Assembly (NCBI RefSeq): GCF_031202305.1
Contig: NZ_CP101731.1
Location: forward strand, 3,286,001-3,350,000
From: Pelagibacterium sp. 26DY04
GTDB lineage: Bacteria; Pseudomonadota; Alphaproteobacteria; Rhizobiales; Devosiaceae
DNA length: 64,000 nt
Direction: 5' to 3'
Part shown: in pieces, positions 43,068-52,237 of the stretch
How the letters are laid out: each line of letters starts with the position of its first letter
How positions within the stretch are numbered: position 1 is the stretch's first letter
The notes under the pieces: generated by a model
What the model was told of the DNA's origin: nothing
Databases searched by the model: none
The model's input: only the letters and a program-made list of their open reading frames with translations
Position numbers and translations under genes: made by a program

Positions 43068-43715
43068 TTTTAGTCTCCGTTGCTTCTACCGGGGGGACCA
43101 TCCCTCCGATGAGCCCCGGACAAGGCCGGCTGGATGCGGTGGCAACCCTTAAGGACCGGGGTGGGGCGGGCAGGCGCGGCACGCGCCAACACGGCCGGTT
43201 CCGCGGGGGGTTGCTGGCGGAGACTGCGCGGACTTAGGGGATCGGTCAGGAGGAGGGAATGGTCTTTCCGGGAATGCCCGGAGACATAAGCAGCCGCATC
43301 GTATTGCTGCCGATATCGGCCTGTCCCTAAACGCGCGCGCCTTAGCGCCAGCAAACTTTCACCAGTCCGACTACGCGACCATTTCGGGGGCAGCTCTTGG
43401 TGAACCGAGGCGCAGCAGGGGGGACTTGCAGTGAGGGCGACGGCAGCGCTCACGGCTGACGGCCAGGGCTGGGTCAATGCTGCCGGAAGCGGAAAGGCTG
43501 GTCAGCTTGCAGCCGCATCCACCACGCCCAGGCGGACGGTCCAAACGCTTGTCCGCTGCGGTGTCGGGATTGGTCCCGAGGGGGCATTCGACAGGGGGAT
43601 GCAGCCGGGTCGAACCATGACGCAAACGCCGGAATGAGACGGCGACGCTATGGCAAGCGAGGCCCGGCGGCTGGATCAACATGGACCTCGCGGTTCCATA
43701 CGCGCGGCGTGAGCC
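43068..43715. other. Non-coding stretch upstream of ssb
   Basis: About 650 bases without a convincing gene. Open frames exist on both strands but their translations are Arg-, Pro- and Ser-rich shadows. The ssb promoter must lie here; no clear -35/-10 pair was picked out. Confidence 0.45.
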
Positions 43716-44132
43716 TCAGCGCGAGGAAATCGCGGCGGCGACCGCGCCCAGATTGAACAGCGCGGCGGTAGCCACGACGATCCCGCTGATGCCACCGAGC
43801 AGGTTGAGAAGGAGCACGGAGTCGATGGCGTCTTTGGCAACGCCATAGGCGAGCGCGTAGCCAGCGATGGCGGAGGGAACGGCGACCAGTGCGAGCGCGG
43901 CGAGGCGCAGCGCCGGGTTCCTGGCAAAGCCGATGATCGCGAATACCAGCATAAATGACATCAATGCGGCCCCGAGCGAAACCAGCAGCGCCGTCCAGAA
44001 CCCGATATCGGCTCCATACATCCACTGGAAAGCCGTTGTCGCCACCATGACGGGGAGTGCATAAAGGGCGAGATTCCAGGCGAGCACCGCGAGGACAATC
44101 GTGGCGGAGATGGCAAGCAGGATAAGCGTCAT
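43716..44132 (-). CDS. Multi-pass membrane protein of unknown function
   Basis: A 138-residue protein with four membrane helices, starting LILLAISATIVLAVLAWN and ending FNLGAVAAAISSR. No family is recognised and no catalytic residue stands out. Its place between the DUF2493 gene and ssb in the maintenance part of the ICE suggests a minor element-specific role, such as surface or entry exclusion, which is speculation. I start it at the ATG at 44132, where the hydrophobic pattern begins. Confidence 0.65.
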   Translation of the reverse strand: MTLILLAISATIVLAVLAWNLALYALPVMVATTAFQWMYGADIGFWTALLVSLGAALMSFMLVFAIIGFARNPALRLAALALVAVPSAIAGYALAYGVAKDAIDSVLLLNLLGGISGIVVATAALFNLGAVAAAISSR

Positions 44133-44301
44133 GGCAACCTCTGAAGTCTGGGATCGAGAGATCACGACAGGCAGCCAAAGGAAAGTTCTCGCCTGCGACC
44201 AAGCAGTTGCGCCGGTTCTGCACGAATAAATTAATGTACCGCGACCGTCCTGTCGAGAGCGGTGCTTCGATCTCTTGCAGCAGAGGCGAAGAAGGCGGCG
44301 C

Positions 44302-45240
44302 TTATGCGCCGCCCCGATCGCGGAAGTCGTAGATCTTGATGCCGAGCTTCCTCGCCTTGTCCGCCAGATTGTCCTGAATCCCCGTACCGGGGAAGACGAT
44401 GACGCCGCGCGGCAGCGTTTCGAGGATCGCGTCGTTGCGCTTGAAGGGTGCGGCCTTGGCGTGCTTGGACCAATCCGGGGAAAAGCCGACTTGCGGCACC
44501 TTGCGCTGATCGGCCCAGCGTGAGGCGATGAGTTCGGCGCCTTTTGGCGACTTGCCATGCAGGAGAACCATGTCCGCATACTTGTCGCGCACCTTGTCGA
44601 GGACGTCCCAGATCAGCCGGTGATCGTTGAAGTCGAGGCCGCCCGAGACGACTATTTTCGGACCAATGGGGCAATAGACCTCGGTGTCCGCCCAGCGCTT
44701 GGCGGTGAGGAAATCGCGGCTGTCGACCAGCGCCGAGGTTAGCGCCCGATGGTTGACCTTGGAGCCGGACCGTGGCCGCCAGACAGAGCCGATATGCTGC
44801 TCGAACTGTTCGGCGGCGAGATCGCGGAAGAGTTCCATCGCGTCGCGGCGCTCGACAAGGGTCAGCCCTTCGGCCGTGCGGCGCTCCAGCTCGACGGACT
44901 TCACCTCGCTGCCGTCCTGTTCGCCCTGGAGGCGGCGCTGGGCCTGCTCGTTATCGTCGAGATCGCGTTCGATTCGGGCAGCGGCGCGCTGGAAGAGATT
45001 GACGGTTCCCCAGAGCACCTCTTCGAGGTCGGGTTCCAGGCGAGTGTCGGTCATCGAGGCAGCGAGGGCGTCGAAGACGTCGACCAGGGCGGAGAAGACG
45101 ACATTGCCATCGGGCAAGGGCCTGGGATCGGGTTCGTCCTCATAGGGGCGCCAGCCATAGAGCTGAAGTTCGGAAAGGACATGATCGGTCGGGGAAGAGG
45201 CGTGACGGGGTTCGGCATCGTCGCCATGGTCGTGGATCAT
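44302..45240 (-). CDS. DUF2493 (SLOG-like) protein
   Basis: A 312-residue protein whose C-terminal third holds KIVVSGGLDFNDHRLIWDVL and VIVFPGTGIQDNLADKARKLG, the nucleotide-binding Rossmann pattern of DUF2493/YAcAr proteins of the SLOG superfamily. SLOG proteins sense or process nucleotides and several act in phage-defence systems. The N-terminal part (residues 1-190) is helical and acidic. It begins at the ATG at 45240. It accompanies the Toprim and strawberry-notch genes in related ICEs. Function unknown. Confidence 0.82.
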   Translation of the reverse strand: MIHDHGDDAEPRHASSPTDHVLSELQLYGWRPYEDEPDPRPLPDGNVVFSALVDVFDALAASMTDTRLEPDLEEVLWGTVNLFQRAAARIERDLDDNEQAQRRLQGEQDGSEVKSVELERRTAEGLTLVERRDAMELFRDLAAEQFEQHIGSVWRPRSGSKVNHRALTSALVDSRDFLTAKRWADTEVYCPIGPKIVVSGGLDFNDHRLIWDVLDKVRDKYADMVLLHGKSPKGAELIASRWADQRKVPQVGFSPDWSKHAKAAPFKRNDAILETLPRGVIVFPGTGIQDNLADKARKLGIKIYDFRDRGGA

Positions 45241-45546
45241 CGGGGTGCTCCTTCGTCGGTCTGACCGCGACCCTCGCGGCCTTCGTGGCGACGAAAGCCC
45301 ACGGGCGGGAGGGGCTGGCAGCCCTCGCCCCGCGAGGGCCTTGATGGCCGCGTTGGCTATTTTGTTGGCGATGCAAAGGCCGGCTCGCCGGCCGGCGGAA
45401 TATAGCCACAAGCGCGGCCATTGCCTGCCCGTCCCGTTTGTGGGCCGATCCCCTTCGAAGGCCGGTCGCGGCTCCAGCCGAAGACGGAGTGCCTGCCGAT
45501 GTGACCATGACGACGATGCCGAAGCACGGCCCGCACTCCGCCCGAT
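45241..45546. other. Non-coding stretch
   Basis: About 300 bases between the Toprim and DUF2493 genes. It contains small GC-rich hairpins (for example GCCCTCGC with GCGAGGGC near 45330) and no gene. Promoter signals for the DUF2493 gene are likely. Confidence 0.4.
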
Positions 45547-46584
45547 CTATGGCGTGCCGATCAGAAAGCGGGGGGCGTCTTCGGGGCGAAGCCCCGCTCG
45601 CAGGGCATTGCAAAGGGCATCGAGGCCATAGGTGCGCAGATCGTCATTGAAGTCCCCGCCAATGGGCGAAAGGCTGACCACCTCGATCCCGACGCTCGCC
45701 GCTCGGGACACAAGCGCGTCCCGCGCTCGGTTTCCTACCGGATCGCGGTCGACCAGGACGTAGAGCCGCCGCAGCGTCGCCGGAAACAGGAAAGCGGCGA
45801 GGAGTGCCGCAGAGAGCGCCGCGACCATCGGCATGGAGGGCAGACCCGAGCGCGCGGACAGCACGGTTTCGATTCCCTCTCCGGCCGCCATCACCTCGGC
45901 ATCGGCTCCGAAGCGGACACCATGACCGAGAAGATCGCCCATTGCGCGACGGGGATACTCGACATCCGCCTTGCCCGAGCCGTCGGGGCTGAGCCAGGTC
46001 CGATGCGCCCCGGTCGTTCGTCCGGCAAGGTCGGTCACGGCGGCGACCATTGCCGGCAAGGTCAAGGTGGGGCCGTGGTCAACGGGCCGATAGTAGCAGC
46101 GCGGATGGAAGCGCAGGGCTTCGGTGCCGTCGAAAGCGGTGATGCCGCGGCCGCGCAGATAGGCTTCGGCAAGCGTGCCGCGAATGGGACGGGAGATGGA
46201 CATCAGGCGTTTCGAGGACCGTCTGGAGTTGGACGGACCCGACGATAGTGGCGGGCGCGATGTTGGCTCTGGACGCGGCAGGGCAAGGAAAGCGCGGGCT
46301 TCCTCGGCAACATCCCTGAACTCGGCAAGGCCCAGGGATTCCCGGATGACATCAAGCAGATCGCCATGCTCGCCGGTCGCCGCATCGGTCCATTTTCCCG
46401 CCGCGCCCTTGCCGGTGTCGGGACCGACCAGACGCACGAACATCGAGCGTCCGGGGGTGTTGCGCACGTCGCCCACGAACCAATAGCGGCCGAAGCGGCG
46501 GCCGGCCGGAAGATAGTGCCGGCACACCGCCTCGGCCTTTCGGCCGAGACGGATCGCCAGCTCGGATGCGTCGAGCCGCGTCAT
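45547..46584 (-). CDS. Toprim-domain primase-like protein
   Basis: A 345-residue protein related to plasmid and phage primases. The N-terminal part has RYWFVGDVRNTPGRSMFVRL and the GEHGDLLDVIRESLGL block. The Toprim catalytic Glu is in AAGEGIETVLSARSGLP and the Asp pair in LYVLVDRDPVG. It would make or process primers for the transferred strand or the replicating element. The strawberry-notch gene upstream overlaps it by four bases, so the two are coupled. Confidence 0.85.
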   Translation of the reverse strand: MTRLDASELAIRLGRKAEAVCRHYLPAGRRFGRYWFVGDVRNTPGRSMFVRLVGPDTGKGAAGKWTDAATGEHGDLLDVIRESLGLAEFRDVAEEARAFLALPRPEPTSRPPLSSGPSNSRRSSKRLMSISRPIRGTLAEAYLRGRGITAFDGTEALRFHPRCYYRPVDHGPTLTLPAMVAAVTDLAGRTTGAHRTWLSPDGSGKADVEYPRRAMGDLLGHGVRFGADAEVMAAGEGIETVLSARSGLPSMPMVAALSAALLAAFLFPATLRRLYVLVDRDPVGNRARDALVSRAASVGIEVVSLSPIGGDFNDDLRTYGLDALCNALRAGLRPEDAPRFLIGTP

Positions 46585-49500
46585 TGGACGGCCTCACGCT
46601 CGGAAACGCGCGCGATGGCCCAGCGGTCGAGTACGCGGCCGAGGACCGCGACACCCTTGGTATCGGTGGGAACGAACATTCTGAGCTTCCAGGAGATGAT
46701 CTCGTGGAAGAGCCCAAAATTGCTGAGGCGCTGACGCATGGTGTCGGTGAAGCCGGACAATTCGATCCGCTGCCCGCCCATGACCCGAACGCGACGAAGC
46801 TGGAGGTTCTCTTGAAGGTCGATAACGGTCCTCCCGTCCATGAGCGCCGCAAAGGCGTCCTCGGCCGACAGCGAGAGTGATCCGGTTTCGACAGCATTGG
46901 CGGCCCAGGCGGGTGAAACACGACGGCCGATGATGCGCTCTCCCGAGTCGGTCTGGAGGCGATAGACCCGTGTGCCCTCATTGGCCGGCAAGCGCTTCCA
47001 GATCGGCAACAGCAAGCCGGCGACGATATGAATGACGGACTCGGTGAACTCGGGGACCTCGGCCAACTCGGCCGTCCAGGCCGAAGTGAAATCGGCCTGG
47101 TCGGCTTCCGTCCAATGGGTTTCCGCCAGAATCCTGACCGGAATACTCTGAGCCTCGGTCGGACGGACCAGGCGCACCCTGCGCTCGATCTCCCCGTCGT
47201 CGAGCATGATGCCGGTGGTGGGGATCTGGACGGCCGCACGGCCCGAACGCTCGTTGATCAGCAGCTGCGCCCGCGGATCGCCCAGATGATCGAGCGCGGA
47301 ATCGAGGGCGAGCGGGAGATTGCGCTTGCGCTGATTGATCGTGAGCAGGCGCGTTTCGGCTGCGGTGCCGGGATGGGTGTAGATCGTTCGACGGTCGATG
47401 ATCGAGAACCGTTCCGCACGCAGCGTCTCCAGCCCCATGTCGTATGTGCCCGACGCGATGGCCCCTTCGACGCGCGCGGTAAGCAGACCCTCGAAAGCGG
47501 CGAAGAGGATGTTCTGAAGTTCGATCGTCAAGGCGAGAAGCCGGTTGAGGAAAGTCGTTATCGGCGGCAACTCGTCCTTGATCCCGTTCTCGTCCATGAG
47601 CTTGAGGCCGGTGGCGCTTTCGAAGCGATGAAGCGAGCAGCCCTCGATCTTGCCGCGCACCAGGAGGAGATAGAGCTGCCGCAGCGCATCGCGGGCATAA
47701 TGGGATTCGAGATTGTCCTCGGGCCGGAAGAGGCCCTGGCCGCCGGTCTGTCTCTGACCGCGCGTGATGGCGCCCAATGTGTCGAGGCGCCGGGCGATTG
47801 TGGAGAGGAAGCGCTTTTCGGCCTTCACATTGGTCGCGATGGGGCAGAACAGCGGCGGCTGCTTCTGGTTGGTCCGGTTGGTGCGGCCCAGTCCCTGAAT
47901 GGCGTTGTCGGCCCGCCAGCCGGGTTCGAGCAAATAGTGCTTGCGCAGCCGCGTGTTCCGCGCCGAAAGCTCGGCATGGTAGCTGCGCCCGGTGCCCCCG
48001 GCATCGGAGAAGATCAGGATGCGCTTGACGTCATCCATGAACGCCTGGGTTTCCGCGAGATTTGCGCTGCCGGCGCGGGATTCGACGATAAGGCGGTCGT
48101 TCTTGCGCACGATACGGCGCGAACGTCCGGTGACCTCGGCTGCAATGTCGGTGCCGAAGGTCTGGACGATCTGGTCGAGGGCGCCCGGCACGGGCGGCAG
48201 GCTCGCGAGTTGGGCGATCAGATCGTCGCGCCGGGCGACGGCCTCACGGCTTTCGACCGGCTGGCCGTCGCGCGTGACCGGCCGCGACGCCAGCCTGCCC
48301 TCGGAATCGGTGAACGGCTCATAGAGCTGAACCGGGAAGGAATGGGCGAGATAATCCAGCACATACTCCCTGGGCGTGATATTGACCCGGACGTCGTTCC
48401 ATTCCTCGGTTGGCAGCTCGGCCAGCCGCCTTCCCATCAGGGCCTCGCCGGTCGAAACGATCTGGATGACGGGCGCGTGGCCCTCCTCGAGATCGCGCCG
48501 AATGCGCCGGATCAGGGTGGGGGTTTTCATGCTGGTGAGCAGATGCCCGAAGAAGCGCTGCTTGGCACTCTCGAAGGCCGACCGCGCCGCCGACTTGGCC
48601 TGCCGGTTCAGCGTCCCCTCGCTGCCGGTGATGTTTGCGGCGCGCATGGCCGCGTCGAGATTGTTATGGATGATGGAGAACGCCCCGGCATAGGCGTCGT
48701 AGATGCGTGTCTGCTCCGGGGTCAGCTCGTGCTCGAGGATCTCGTATTCGACCCCATCATAGGAGAGCGAGCGAGCGGCGTAGAGGCCGAGCGCGCGCAG
48801 ATCCCGCGCCAGCACCTCCATGGCCGCGACGCCGCCGCCCTCGATGGCCTCGACGAACTCCGCTCTGGTCGAGAATGGAAAATCCTCGCCACCCCAAAGG
48901 CCCAGCCGTTGTGCATAGGCCAGATTGTGAACGGTCGTCGCTCCGGTGGCCGAGACATAAAGGACGCGCGCGTTCGCGAGGGCGTGCTGAAGCCGCAGCC
49001 CCGCGCGGCCCTGCTGGGACCCGGCCTGTTCGCCGCGCTCGCTCCTGGTGCCGGCGGCATTGGACATGGCATGGCTTTCGTCGAACACGATCACTCCGTC
49101 GAACTCGCTCCCTAACCACTGGACGATCTGTTCGACGCGGGAAAGCTTTTCTCCGCCGCCTTCAGAGCGGAGCGTAGCGTAGGTAAGAAATAGGATACCT
49201 TCCTTGAGCGTGATCGGCTTTCCCTGCGGGAAGCGGGACAGCGGCGTGACCAGAAGGCGCTCCATGCCGAGGGCCGACCAATCGCGTTGCGCGTCCTCGA
49301 TCAGCGTTTCGGATTTCGATATCCAGAGCGCGCGACGGCGCCCCTTCATCCAGTTGTCGAGGACGATCCCGGCAACCTGACGTCCTTTGCCCGCCCCGGT
49401 GCCGTCGCCGAGCATGAAGCCCCGGCGGAAGCGCACGGTGCTCTCGGCGTCCTCGGGCGCGGCCGAGACAAGATCGAAAGTGTCGTCCACGGTCCAGAAC

Positions 49501-50909
49501 CCGGCAAGATGCCCGCCATGGGCTTCGCCGGCATAGATGACGGTTTCGAGCTGGGCGTCCGAGAGCAGCCCTTTGGAGACAATGGCTGGCGGAAGCATCG
49601 GCCGGTAGCTGGGCCTGGGCGGGGCGACCGACGCCATCGCCGCCGACTGCACCAGCTTGGTCGGATGAGGCTGAGCGCCTGGGATCGCGACCGCCTGGAG
49701 GGCGTATTCCTCATAGATCGCGTCCGAGAGGCGCGCATCCTCGGGCGGCGTCCAGTCGCGGATTTCGAAAGCCAGCTCTTCGGCTTCGGGCTGCACCAGC
49801 GGAGCGGCCGCCGACGGGGTACGTGCGGCGCGTGCGACGTAGCCGCGAAGGGTTCGGGGAGCAAGCGCCGGCCGAACCGCGACCGAGGGGGAAACCGGCA
49901 GGCGCGGCGGCACATGTTCGCCGATCCAGGCCATGAGCGTGGCCGCGTCCGGGGCGATGCCGGGCGAAGCCGGAAAGCGCGTGCGGTCCTCGGCCGGCAG
50001 TTTGTCGATGACGGTCAGACGTGGCGAAAAGGTCGTTCCATGCCGCGCATAGATCGAGCCGTCGATGGCGCAGGAGAAGAGGATGCGGCCGCGTTCCTGG
50101 ATCTGGGCGTAGGCATCGCGCCAGGCCGGAGCGTCCGGCGCGAAATTCGAGCCGGTGATGGCGACCAGCCGGCCGCCATCGGCCAGCCGTGCCAGGGCGG
50201 AAGAGACGTGCCGGAAAGCGGCGTCCGCCATCCGGCCCGTCACATTCGCCATCACCGAGAACGGCGGATTCATTATGACGACGCTCGGAACGATGGCGGG
50301 GTCGAGATGATCGTCGATCTGGGCAGCGTCGAACCGGGTGACGGTGAGATCGGGAAAGAGCGCGGCGAGGAGGTCGGCGCGGGTTTCGGCCAGTTCGTTG
50401 AGGGCGAGCGTGCCCCTGTCGATCTCGGCGAGAATAGCGAGCAGGCCGGTGCCGGCCGACGGTTCGAGCACACGATCGGAGGGCGTGATACGCGCTGCGG
50501 CAGCAACCGCCAGCCCAAGCGGAACCGGGGTTGAGAATTGCTGGAAGGACTGGCTTTCCTCCGAACGGCGCGTGTGGGTCGGCAGGAGCGCGGCGACCTT
50601 TTCCAGCATGGGGAGTGCGAGCGCCGGAGATCCGGCCTTGCGCAGCAGCGCCTTGCCGTATTTGCGCAGGAACAAGACTGTCGCTGCCTCGCACGCCTCA
50701 TAGGCGGATTTCCAGTCCCAGGCGCCGGAGGCGTCCGAGGCGCCGAAAGACGACTCCATTGCCGCGCGCAGAGCGACGGCATCGACACGGCGGCCCTGTT
50801 CGAGATGGGGAAGGATAAGATGCGCGGCGGCGAGAATTGGAGGAAGAGATGGGCGAACGGTCGCGGCGTCGGCGGACGGCGCGCTCTGGACCGGCGATGG
50901 CATGGACAT
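46581..50909 (-). CDS. Strawberry-notch helicase with methylase-like domain
   Basis: A 1442-residue fusion. The N-terminal part (about 130-330) has a methyltransferase fold, with RVLEPSAGTGLLAILAEID as the SAM motif and VVIMNPPFSV as the NPPF catalytic motif. The central and C-terminal parts form the strawberry-notch NTPase: Walker A GDGTGAGKGRQVAG near residue 520, the DExH-like VIVFDESHAMSN near 610 and the helicase C-domain EPGWRADNAIQGLGRTNRTNQ near 1050. It is a hallmark of alphaproteobacterial ICEs and large plasmids, and may protect or process incoming DNA. It is coupled to the Toprim gene. I start it at the ATG at 50909; a longer frame runs through the upstream terminator. Confidence 0.9.
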   Translation of the reverse strand: MSMPSPVQSAPSADAATVRPSLPPILAAAHLILPHLEQGRRVDAVALRAAMESSFGASDASGAWDWKSAYEACEAATVLFLRKYGKALLRKAGSPALALPMLEKVAALLPTHTRRSEESQSFQQFSTPVPLGLAVAAAARITPSDRVLEPSAGTGLLAILAEIDRGTLALNELAETRADLLAALFPDLTVTRFDAAQIDDHLDPAIVPSVVIMNPPFSVMANVTGRMADAAFRHVSSALARLADGGRLVAITGSNFAPDAPAWRDAYAQIQERGRILFSCAIDGSIYARHGTTFSPRLTVIDKLPAEDRTRFPASPGIAPDAATLMAWIGEHVPPRLPVSPSVAVRPALAPRTLRGYVARAARTPSAAAPLVQPEAEELAFEIRDWTPPEDARLSDAIYEEYALQAVAIPGAQPHPTKLVQSAAMASVAPPRPSYRPMLPPAIVSKGLLSDAQLETVIYAGEAHGGHLAGFWTVDDTFDLVSAAPEDAESTVRFRRGFMLGDGTGAGKGRQVAGIVLDNWMKGRRRALWISKSETLIEDAQRDWSALGMERLLVTPLSRFPQGKPITLKEGILFLTYATLRSEGGGEKLSRVEQIVQWLGSEFDGVIVFDESHAMSNAAGTRSERGEQAGSQQGRAGLRLQHALANARVLYVSATGATTVHNLAYAQRLGLWGGEDFPFSTRAEFVEAIEGGGVAAMEVLARDLRALGLYAARSLSYDGVEYEILEHELTPEQTRIYDAYAGAFSIIHNNLDAAMRAANITGSEGTLNRQAKSAARSAFESAKQRFFGHLLTSMKTPTLIRRIRRDLEEGHAPVIQIVSTGEALMGRRLAELPTEEWNDVRVNITPREYVLDYLAHSFPVQLYEPFTDSEGRLASRPVTRDGQPVESREAVARRDDLIAQLASLPPVPGALDQIVQTFGTDIAAEVTGRSRRIVRKNDRLIVESRAGSANLAETQAFMDDVKRILIFSDAGGTGRSYHAELSARNTRLRKHYLLEPGWRADNAIQGLGRTNRTNQKQPPLFCPIATNVKAEKRFLSTIARRLDTLGAITRGQRQTGGQGLFRPEDNLESHYARDALRQLYLLLVRGKIEGCSLHRFESATGLKLMDENGIKDELPPITTFLNRLLALTIELQNILFAAFEGLLTARVEGAIASGTYDMGLETLRAERFSIIDRRTIYTHPGTAAETRLLTINQRKRNLPLALDSALDHLGDPRAQLLINERSGRAAVQIPTTGIMLDDGEIERRVRLVRPTEAQSIPVRILAETHWTEADQADFTSAWTAELAEVPEFTESVIHIVAGLLLPIWKRLPANEGTRVYRLQTDSGERIIGRRVSPAWAANAVETGSLSLSAEDAFAALMDGRTVIDLQENLQLRRVRVMGGQRIELSGFTDTMRQRLSNFGLFHEIISWKLRMFVPTDTKGVAVLGRVLDRWAIARVSEREAVQ

Positions 50910-51030
50910 GGGATAAAGCCTCGGGAGAGCGGGAGGGACACGAGCCGCGCGGCGCTCTCTCTCGACCGCACCGGCTCGAACCCTTCCCGGCCCCCCTCTC
51001 GCTCTCCATCGCGCTACGCGGAACAACATG

Positions 51031-51062
51031 AAAAAAGCGCCCCACCGAGAGGCGGGGCGCTT
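51031..51062 (-). terminator. Rho-independent terminator after the DUF6117 gene
   Basis: On the minus strand AAGCGCCCC and GGGGCGCTT pair around a short loop and are followed by TTTTTT. It lies about 30 bases past the stop of the gene at 51090 and separates that unit from the helicase gene. Confidence 0.9.
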
Positions 51063-51089
51063 GTGGTTGAGCATCGTTCGCGCTCAGAT

Positions 51090-51350
51090 TTAGGGGTGTG
51101 GCTCGGCCTTTGGCATGAAGGTGGTCGGATCGTCGGGGTCTGGCGGCAGGTAGGCGTCATAGGGATCGCCGTCCGCCAGATGTCCGAAGGGCGTGAACAC
51201 GTAGCCGGTTCCGTCGCGGCCCACGGCGCAGATCACGTAGCGCGGCTGTCCGCTCTCCGCGTCCGCGCATTCCATGAGGGCCAAATTGCCATCGCCAGCG
51301 GCGCGCAACAGGGTTTGAAAATTGGTGCGGGCATAGTCTGGGATGCTCAT
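51090..51350 (-). CDS. DUF6117-type ICE protein
   Basis: An 86-residue protein beginning SIPDYARTNFQTLLRAAGDG and containing YVICAVGRDGTGYVFTPFG, matching a small family (DUF6117) found in the maintenance regions of such ICEs. No catalytic residues are evident. It overlaps the upstream gene by four bases and ends in a terminator. Confidence 0.75.
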   Translation of the reverse strand: MSIPDYARTNFQTLLRAAGDGNLALMECADAESGQPRYVICAVGRDGTGYVFTPFGHLADGDPYDAYLPPDPDDPTTFMPKAEPHP

Positions 51351-51775
51351 GCCGGACCTCCATCGGTTGAGGACGGATCATCAGGACCGCGCGCGCCCGC
51401 CAGGATCGCCTCGGCCTTTTCGATGGCCCAGGACGCCTTGGCGAGCCAGTCCTCGGAAGTCGCCCGACCGGCAACAGCGTTAGCGGTCACGATTTTGAGG
51501 ACGCCGAGCAGAACTTCAAAGTGGGTGGCGCGGCGTTGGACGCCTTCCTCGAAACGAGGCGGCACCGGGATGGAGGGGCCTTCATAGGCCGCGTCGGCGC
51601 CCTGCCAGATCCCGGTGACATAGTTTTCCCCGGCGGTTTCATAGTCGAGCTTTTCGCCGGTCCAGTCCTCATCCTCGATGGCGAGGCGGCATGCCTGCGC
51701 AGGCGTTTCAGCTTCGTAGCTCCTGTGCCGATAGGCCGGCAGGTGGTAGGTCGTTTCAACGGTATAGATGGGCAT
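51347..51775 (-). CDS. Conserved ICE hypothetical protein
   Basis: A 142-residue cytoplasmic protein starting PIYTVETTYHLPAYRHRSYE, with a central GENYVTGIWQGADAAYEG block and an Ala-rich helical C-terminus (WLAKASWAIEKAEAILAGA). The N-terminal beta pattern resembles other small ICE proteins encoded nearby. The function is unknown. It starts at the ATG at 51775 and its end overlaps the DUF6117 gene. Confidence 0.7.
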   Translation of the reverse strand: MPIYTVETTYHLPAYRHRSYEAETPAQACRLAIEDEDWTGEKLDYETAGENYVTGIWQGADAAYEGPSIPVPPRFEEGVQRRATHFEVLLGVLKIVTANAVAGRATSEDWLAKASWAIEKAEAILAGARGPDDPSSTDGGPA

Positions 51776-51791
51776 TGGAGCCTCCATAAAG

Positions 51792-51816
51792 AAAAAGCCC
51801 GGCGCAGGGGCCGGGC
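51792..51816 (-). terminator. Rho-independent terminator after the 73-residue gene
   Basis: On the minus strand GCCCGG and CCGGGC form a GC-rich stem around a short loop, followed by CTTTTTC. It stands between the gene at 51844 and the one starting at 51775. Confidence 0.8.
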
Positions 51817-51843
51817 GGGAGTTGCTGTGAGTGGAGGACGGGA

Positions 51844-52065
51844 TCAGTATCCGAATTGCCATGACGGCCAGGGCTGGCCGTCTTCTGCGGCGGCAAGGGC
51901 CTCGGCAAGATAGGCCGGGTCGCCCTCGACGCATTGCGGGTTCCGAATCGGCGTTTCGTCGATGACGGTAACACCGACCACAACGCCGTCCTCGACCTCG
52001 ACATGAACGGGCACGAGGTAGGAGAATACGACGTGCCGATTGGCGGCGCTGACCGGCCTATCCAT
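51844..52065 (-). CDS. Small conserved ICE hypothetical protein
   Basis: A 73-residue protein (DRPVSAANRHVVFSYLVPVH at the start, DGQPWPSWQFGY at the end). A short beta-rich pattern with VEVEDGVVVGVTVIDETPI is seen but no known family. Its start overlaps the end of a 55-residue gene by eight bases, and a terminator follows. Confidence 0.65.
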   Translation of the reverse strand: MDRPVSAANRHVVFSYLVPVHVEVEDGVVVGVTVIDETPIRNPQCVEGDPAYLAEALAAAEDGQPWPSWQFGY

Positions 52066-52225
52066 CGTCTTCCTCCTCGTCGGCGAGGCCATCGAGATAG
52101 TCGATGAGCGGTTGGAACTGACCGTTGTCTTCCGCCCATCGCGCGATCAGCACCAGGAGGGTAAAGCTGTCCCAGCCGGCCCTCGCCGCAATGGCTTCGA
52201 ACTGCTCATGGGTTTCGTTGCGCAT
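52058..52225 (-). CDS. 55-residue acidic ICE protein
   Basis: A short frame starting RNETHEQFEAIAARAGWDSF and ending in the acidic tail DEEEDDG. It resembles a small helical domain with LIARWAEDNGQFQPLIDYL. GGAGAC lies a few bases upstream of its ATG and its end overlaps the next gene by eight bases, so it belongs to the same unit. No family is recognised. Confidence 0.6.
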   Translation of the reverse strand: MRNETHEQFEAIAARAGWDSFTLLVLIARWAEDNGQFQPLIDYLDGLADEEEDDG

Positions 52226-52237
52226 GAGAGAGTCTCC

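Noticed and set aside
43068..43682. Several frames of 70-135 codons upstream of ssb
   Set aside because: Arg-, Pro- and Ser-rich composition typical of non-coding GC-rich DNA and no start signals.
46352..47239. Long minus-strand frame of 295 codons opposite in phase to the strawberry-notch gene
   Set aside because: Low-complexity shadow of a clear gene in GC-rich sequence.
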